Of a DNA stretch of 64,000 nucleotides, positions 60,579 to 64,000 are shown in pieces. The notes beneath the pieces were generated by a model. The model saw only the letters and a program-made list of their open reading frames with translations, was not told the origin of the DNA and searched no databases. Position numbers and translations under genes: made by a program. The stretch's first letter is position 1; each line of letters starts with the position of its first letter. The DNA comes from Hsuehochloa calcarea (taxonomy: Eukaryota; Streptophyta; Magnoliopsida; Poales; Poaceae). The stretch lies in NCBI GenBank assembly GCA_036346395.1, contig JAYEVG010000053.1:1-64000 (forward strand). Direction: 5' to 3'.

Positions 60579-61445
60579 TGCAATGCATCTTGGAGTATAT
60601 CCATGTGCTGCAAACTTCTGATCATGCTGCAGGGGTATTGCTTATTAGCATGTTTTATATTGACCTCAAAAGCTCAAATCAGCTTTTTGTCCATATTAAA
60701 TTTGTTAAATTCTGCTCCATCAATAAACAAGTTGTAAATATTACCCTGCATCATGCTATTCTCGGACAACAGACACTAACACCATGTTGGATATTTGGCT
60801 TTGAACTTGTGCAAATGATTTCTAGAGGCTACATGTGTCTACAGGACTTTGCATTCTGTATCAAATCAGTGGATATAATCAGTTTGCTGAAATTCATTTA
60901 TATTCTTCTCTGTCCTAGATTTGAACTGGTTCATAAATGCTCGTGTCCGCTTCGAAACCGATGATCAAGACATGTATAAAGAAGAGATTGGGAGGCGAGC
61001 TTGACTCGTAATCCTCGACAACGTACCAAGAAGTAAGGACAAAGTGGCATCTTCAAGAAAAGGAAGATCTGAAAAGCTCTATGAGTCAGGTTTGCCAAAC
61101 CAGCCAGCAGGTGAATCCAAAGTCAACATTGGGATGATGAGTCTCGGTGGAGCACCGCCAGCTTCCACAACGAGGCAAAACCTGATGACACTTCATGAAC
61201 CTAATGTTGAAGGACCAAAGACCAAAGCGAACGGATGGTGGCCTCCTCCATGATGCCGCTGCCCATCACTCGGATGAGAGCGCACGGTTCATGGCTTACC
61301 ATTTGGCGAGCTTCGAGATCTGATAAACAATGTTTCGTTGACACTTGGTTTTTGGCCTAAATGCTCATATACCAAAACATTGGAAACGATTGGATGGTAA
61401 GCATTTTCAATTTGTAGCCGAATAACATGACTCAAAGCATGGAAA
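60579..61445 (+). pseudogene. BEL1-like homeobox gene fragment, copy B
   Basis: Counterpart of 4620-5463. The homeodomain helix 3 region and the acidic tail are recognisable but have lost many single bases (for example near 60950, 60995, 61055, 61110 and 61190). It keeps a stretch lost from copy A (after FMAYHLA at about 61295), the start of the normal C-terminus, followed by stops. It is opposite in strand to the Argonaute gene. Transcripts could pair with Argonaute pre-mRNA, which is inference. Confidence 0.7.
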
Positions 61446-62094
61446 TTGTAGCTGTAGTTGCATTTGGTACAGGAGAGGTATAGCATGAAATGTAATATAA
61501 GTTTAGGTGGTGGGGGCTGATAGGGGTAAAGAATCTTGTAAAGATGTGAATACATTATACATGTAAAAGATTATGATTTAAGAACGATGCTGTAAAAATA
61601 ACCTGTAATGACTGCTTATGATCCAGGTATATATTGCTCGCTACTAGTTTCTTGATGAAAATGCCATGATTTCAGGAGCACTGAATTTCTGCTCACTTAT
61701 GCATGTCCTATTTGTGTAGATTTAGTCAGGTTTTTTGTTTTTGTATTTTGACACCTTGAAAGTATCTTGAACTTTGAAGAGCTTATTTTTCTTATCTGGT
61801 AAGGGTCCACTTATGCGATGTATATGCCACCAGTTGTTGTATCACTAGTAATAAAAAAGTAATCAGTTATACTCATGAGCTAATCATAGCAATTCACAGA
61901 CTGCACTTAATCATAATATAATATCTCGATAAAACACATCACCACATTCTATTAGTTAGTAGGTATAACTAGAGAATGGTTTTCATTGAGATCTTTTGTT
62001 AGAGAAGTATAGAGTGGTCAATAATAATTTTTCAAGGATTACTCCCAGGTAACTCTTCCATTGAGAGAATATCAAGTATAGCTTAACTCCTATG

Positions 62095-62190
62095 ATCTTG
62101 TCGGGAGCTAGAGGTACCGTCTAGCGATTGAGCGTTCCTTTGGCGTGTTGAAGATGAAATGAAGAATCTTGTTGATATGATCGAATATTA
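62095..62190 (+). mobile_element. PIF/Harbinger transposase scrap, copy B
   Basis: Reads AIERSFGVLKMK followed by a stop in place of Trp, then RILL: the conserved carboxyl part of Harbinger DDE transposases. It is slightly longer than in copy A. Confidence 0.5.
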
Positions 62191-62444
62191 TTTTGTTTGG
62201 TTGGATAATATATGTCTTTCTATATTAATTTCTTTCATTACGCAATGTCCGAAATTAATACATGCACGAACGAGCAAAATCTTTTTTGTTTCATATTTAC
62301 AACTTGCGTATCGTCATATTTACAAATCCTTCAAAAATAACTTTAAATTCATCCTTAGAAACATCCTTCAAATCCTCGAGGGCAATTCAGACTTTTTATC
62401 CTTCACACACAACTCAATAAACCAACATCCTATAAAAAGCAAGA

Positions 62445-62565
62445 TTACCAAACACCAAAGTTTGGCTTAAAAGCTGAGGGGCTTATAAGCTTATTAAGCC
62501 AAAAAGCTGGCTTTAAGCTATAAGCCAAAAGCCTAAGCCTAAACAAACAGGGCCTACATATGGTT
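62445..62565. mobile_element. MITE-like hairpin element, copy B
   Basis: Same sequence as 6440-6570, with the GGCTTATAAGCTTATTAAGCC palindrome-like core and the AAACAAACAGGGCC end. Confidence 0.4.
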
Positions 62566-64000
62566 TCACAAAAGTTGAACTGACATTCCAGAGGCAATTT
62601 GCAAAACATTTTCAATTAAAAAATTATCACTTGGTTGAAAGCAAAACAAGCTAGATAGTCATGTGCTTCTTACTTTCAACATAACAGTAACATGTAGCAA
62701 TGTAAAGTAAGTATGCATCTAACAAATGAGTCTTCTAAATGTATACTTTCATTACTAAGGTCAACCAAAAAGATAAAAGTATGGAATCACACCACACCAC
62801 CCCAGAAAAGACATTAAAAAAAGGATCAGTCAAATTAGGAATGCCTGAATTTGGACCAAAACAATTCAGGAAATGGCAAAAAGTGGGAAATTGGACAAAC
62901 TAAGCAGAACAATCAGCAACCATTCAAATACTTTGGACTTCGTAAAATTCATCAATTCACATAGTTGTTATGATTTATATACCTTGAAGATGTTTCCTCC
63001 AAGATAACAGTGAACTCAAAGTTATTCTGTGGAAGAGGCCCCACAGTAAATAGACATTTCTCACCATCATATGCAAATTCCTTCCCAGCAAGCTCAGAAC
63101 CATATGTTTGCAATAGTTTATCGATGACCTTTCGGCCAATACCCTTGCCATCAACCACCTTATCATCCTCAGATTTGATGGAGACCTGCAATGTAATCAA
63201 AAGTAACATCAGAAATTCAGAATAAGACAATGAGCACCAACCATCAAAGGAATAACAAGTGCAGAAATTAGGAATTGTCCATTACGCTGTATTGGTAGAA
63301 AACCGCATCAATTCCACTAAGCTTCACAGCGAAGTGGTTGGACTGCAACCTAATGTGCTTTCCTTCATGGCCAAAGCTAGGCCGTGCCATTGGTGTTCGT
63401 TTAACAGTGTCATCCTTATGCACTTGGACAGTTCCACCCGTTTTAGCAGCCATACTATCAGGCATCTGAATGAAGTCAGCTGCTGAGGATAGCACATACA
63501 TCCATAAAAAATGTTAATATTGAACATGTAACTCATACAAGCAGGACAATAAAGCAAACAAAAAGGTACCATCAAAATATGGCGAGGGCAAGGAAAAATT
63601 ACAGAACAGCAATACATGCAAACAATGCAGGTGTGAAAGTAAAAATTGTCTTGTGCTGCATACAGGGGGTAGATAGCCATCAGAAGAGATCTGCATGCAA
63701 ATTCATTTCGTACAAAGATTCATAAATATTGCTGAAAAGCGAGCCTACATATTAAAGTCATTATTAGCATGCTATATAACTCTTTTTACTGTTTGCAACA
63801 ACATTTTTTCCTGCAAAATAAAATCTGGAAAGCAAAATTGGAAGACCAGAAACTAGACAACAACTAAAAAACAAAATGCAAATGCAGACAGCAATAAAAC
63901 AGAAGTTAATTATTTATTGAACTAGAAGTAGCATGAGAAAGTTGAAAGGCAAACAAATCATGCCTGGCCTAAAAAAGCTTTACCAAGCATGAACCCTCCA

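Larger units (their letters stand above)
33639..63482 (-). pseudogene. AGO16: Argonaute, AGO4 clade (AGO16-like), copy 2, split by two copia elements
   Basis: Exons on the minus strand: 63482-63286 (ATG at 63465), 63185-62983, 59826-59659 (partial), 59591-59494, 59394-59297, 58840-58685, 58591-58475, 58395-58288, 58206-58144, 58058-57945, 57838-57673, 57595-57480, 57379-57242, 56960-56830 and 56643-56578. After a 21.8-kb intron come 34769-34706, 34550-34438, 34351-34280, 34114-34020, 33940-33909 and 33817-33639. All phases join across that intron. The PIWI tetrad is present: Asp in GMDVSHG, Glu in ELLLDFY, Asp in DGVSESQF, His in THYHVLLDE. The protein ends SSMFFC, usual for the family. Damage: exon 5 and the end of exon 4 are deleted, the exon 4 acceptor is replaced by foreign DNA, and there is a 1-base loss near 58823, an extra G in the G-run near 34527 and a 2-base loss near 34336. 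A functional full-length product is unlikely. Confidence 0.85.
55748..64000. repeat. Duplicated segment, copy B
   Basis: This is the partner of 1-7991, starting inside the copia 5' LTR region and running off the right end of the window. Specific to this copy are a 285-bp deletion (copy A 3906-4190 missing at 59658/59659) and a C-rich insertion of about 0.75 kb (59827-60578) replacing copy A 4359-4620. Confidence 0.95.

Overview
The window is plant nuclear DNA, most likely from a grass of the rice tribe (Oryza or a close relative). Evidence: multi-exon genes with GT-AG introns, an AGO4-clade Argonaute that from memory resembles rice AGO16, and grass-type Ty3/gypsy, Ty1/copia, MULE and CACTA elements. 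No bacterial gene organisation, rRNA, tRNA or CRISPR array was recognised.

Layout. (1) 1-10.5 kb: Argonaute copy 1, minus strand. Exons 2-17 lie between 7473 and 830, with a non-coding first exon and promoter near 10.35-10.55 kb. Its 3' end is left of the window, beyond a copia LTR at 26-153. A 2.6-kb intron holds an opposite-strand fragment of a BEL1-like homeobox gene, a PIF/Harbinger scrap and a MITE-like hairpin. (2) 10.6-33.6 kb: repeats only. These are a CACTA-type Ulp1-protease remnant; a decayed gypsy element; a MuDR-type MULE with a plant mobile domain, split by a pol-less gypsy element (TSD ATCCG); further gypsy LTR and gag pieces; and a copia integrase fragment. (3) 33.6-64 kb: Argonaute copy 2, minus strand. 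Its last six exons (18-23) are at 33639-34769 and the rest at 56578-63482. Its intron 17 is about 21.8 kb and holds a copia element at 34962-51016 (TSD TTTTG), itself filled with about 14.5 kb of MULE and gypsy DNA, and a second copia element at 51346-55900 (TSD AGTGG).

Bases 1-7991 and about 55748-64000 are near-identical copies. Both carry the same copia insertion with the same AGTGG target duplication, so the duplication is younger than that insertion, or it is a haplotig artefact of assembly. Copy 2 has lost exon 5 and the acceptor of exon 4 and is very probably dead. Copy 1 keeps every exon expected in its span but carries about eight one- or two-base losses, which may be mutations or base errors. 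Many differences between repeat copies are small losses at CAG, CTG and CCG sites, which points to systematic sequencing error at methylated CHG sites.

Apart from the Argonaute gene (small-RNA binding, RNA-directed DNA methylation) I see no intact host gene. The rest is nested transposable elements in various states of decay.
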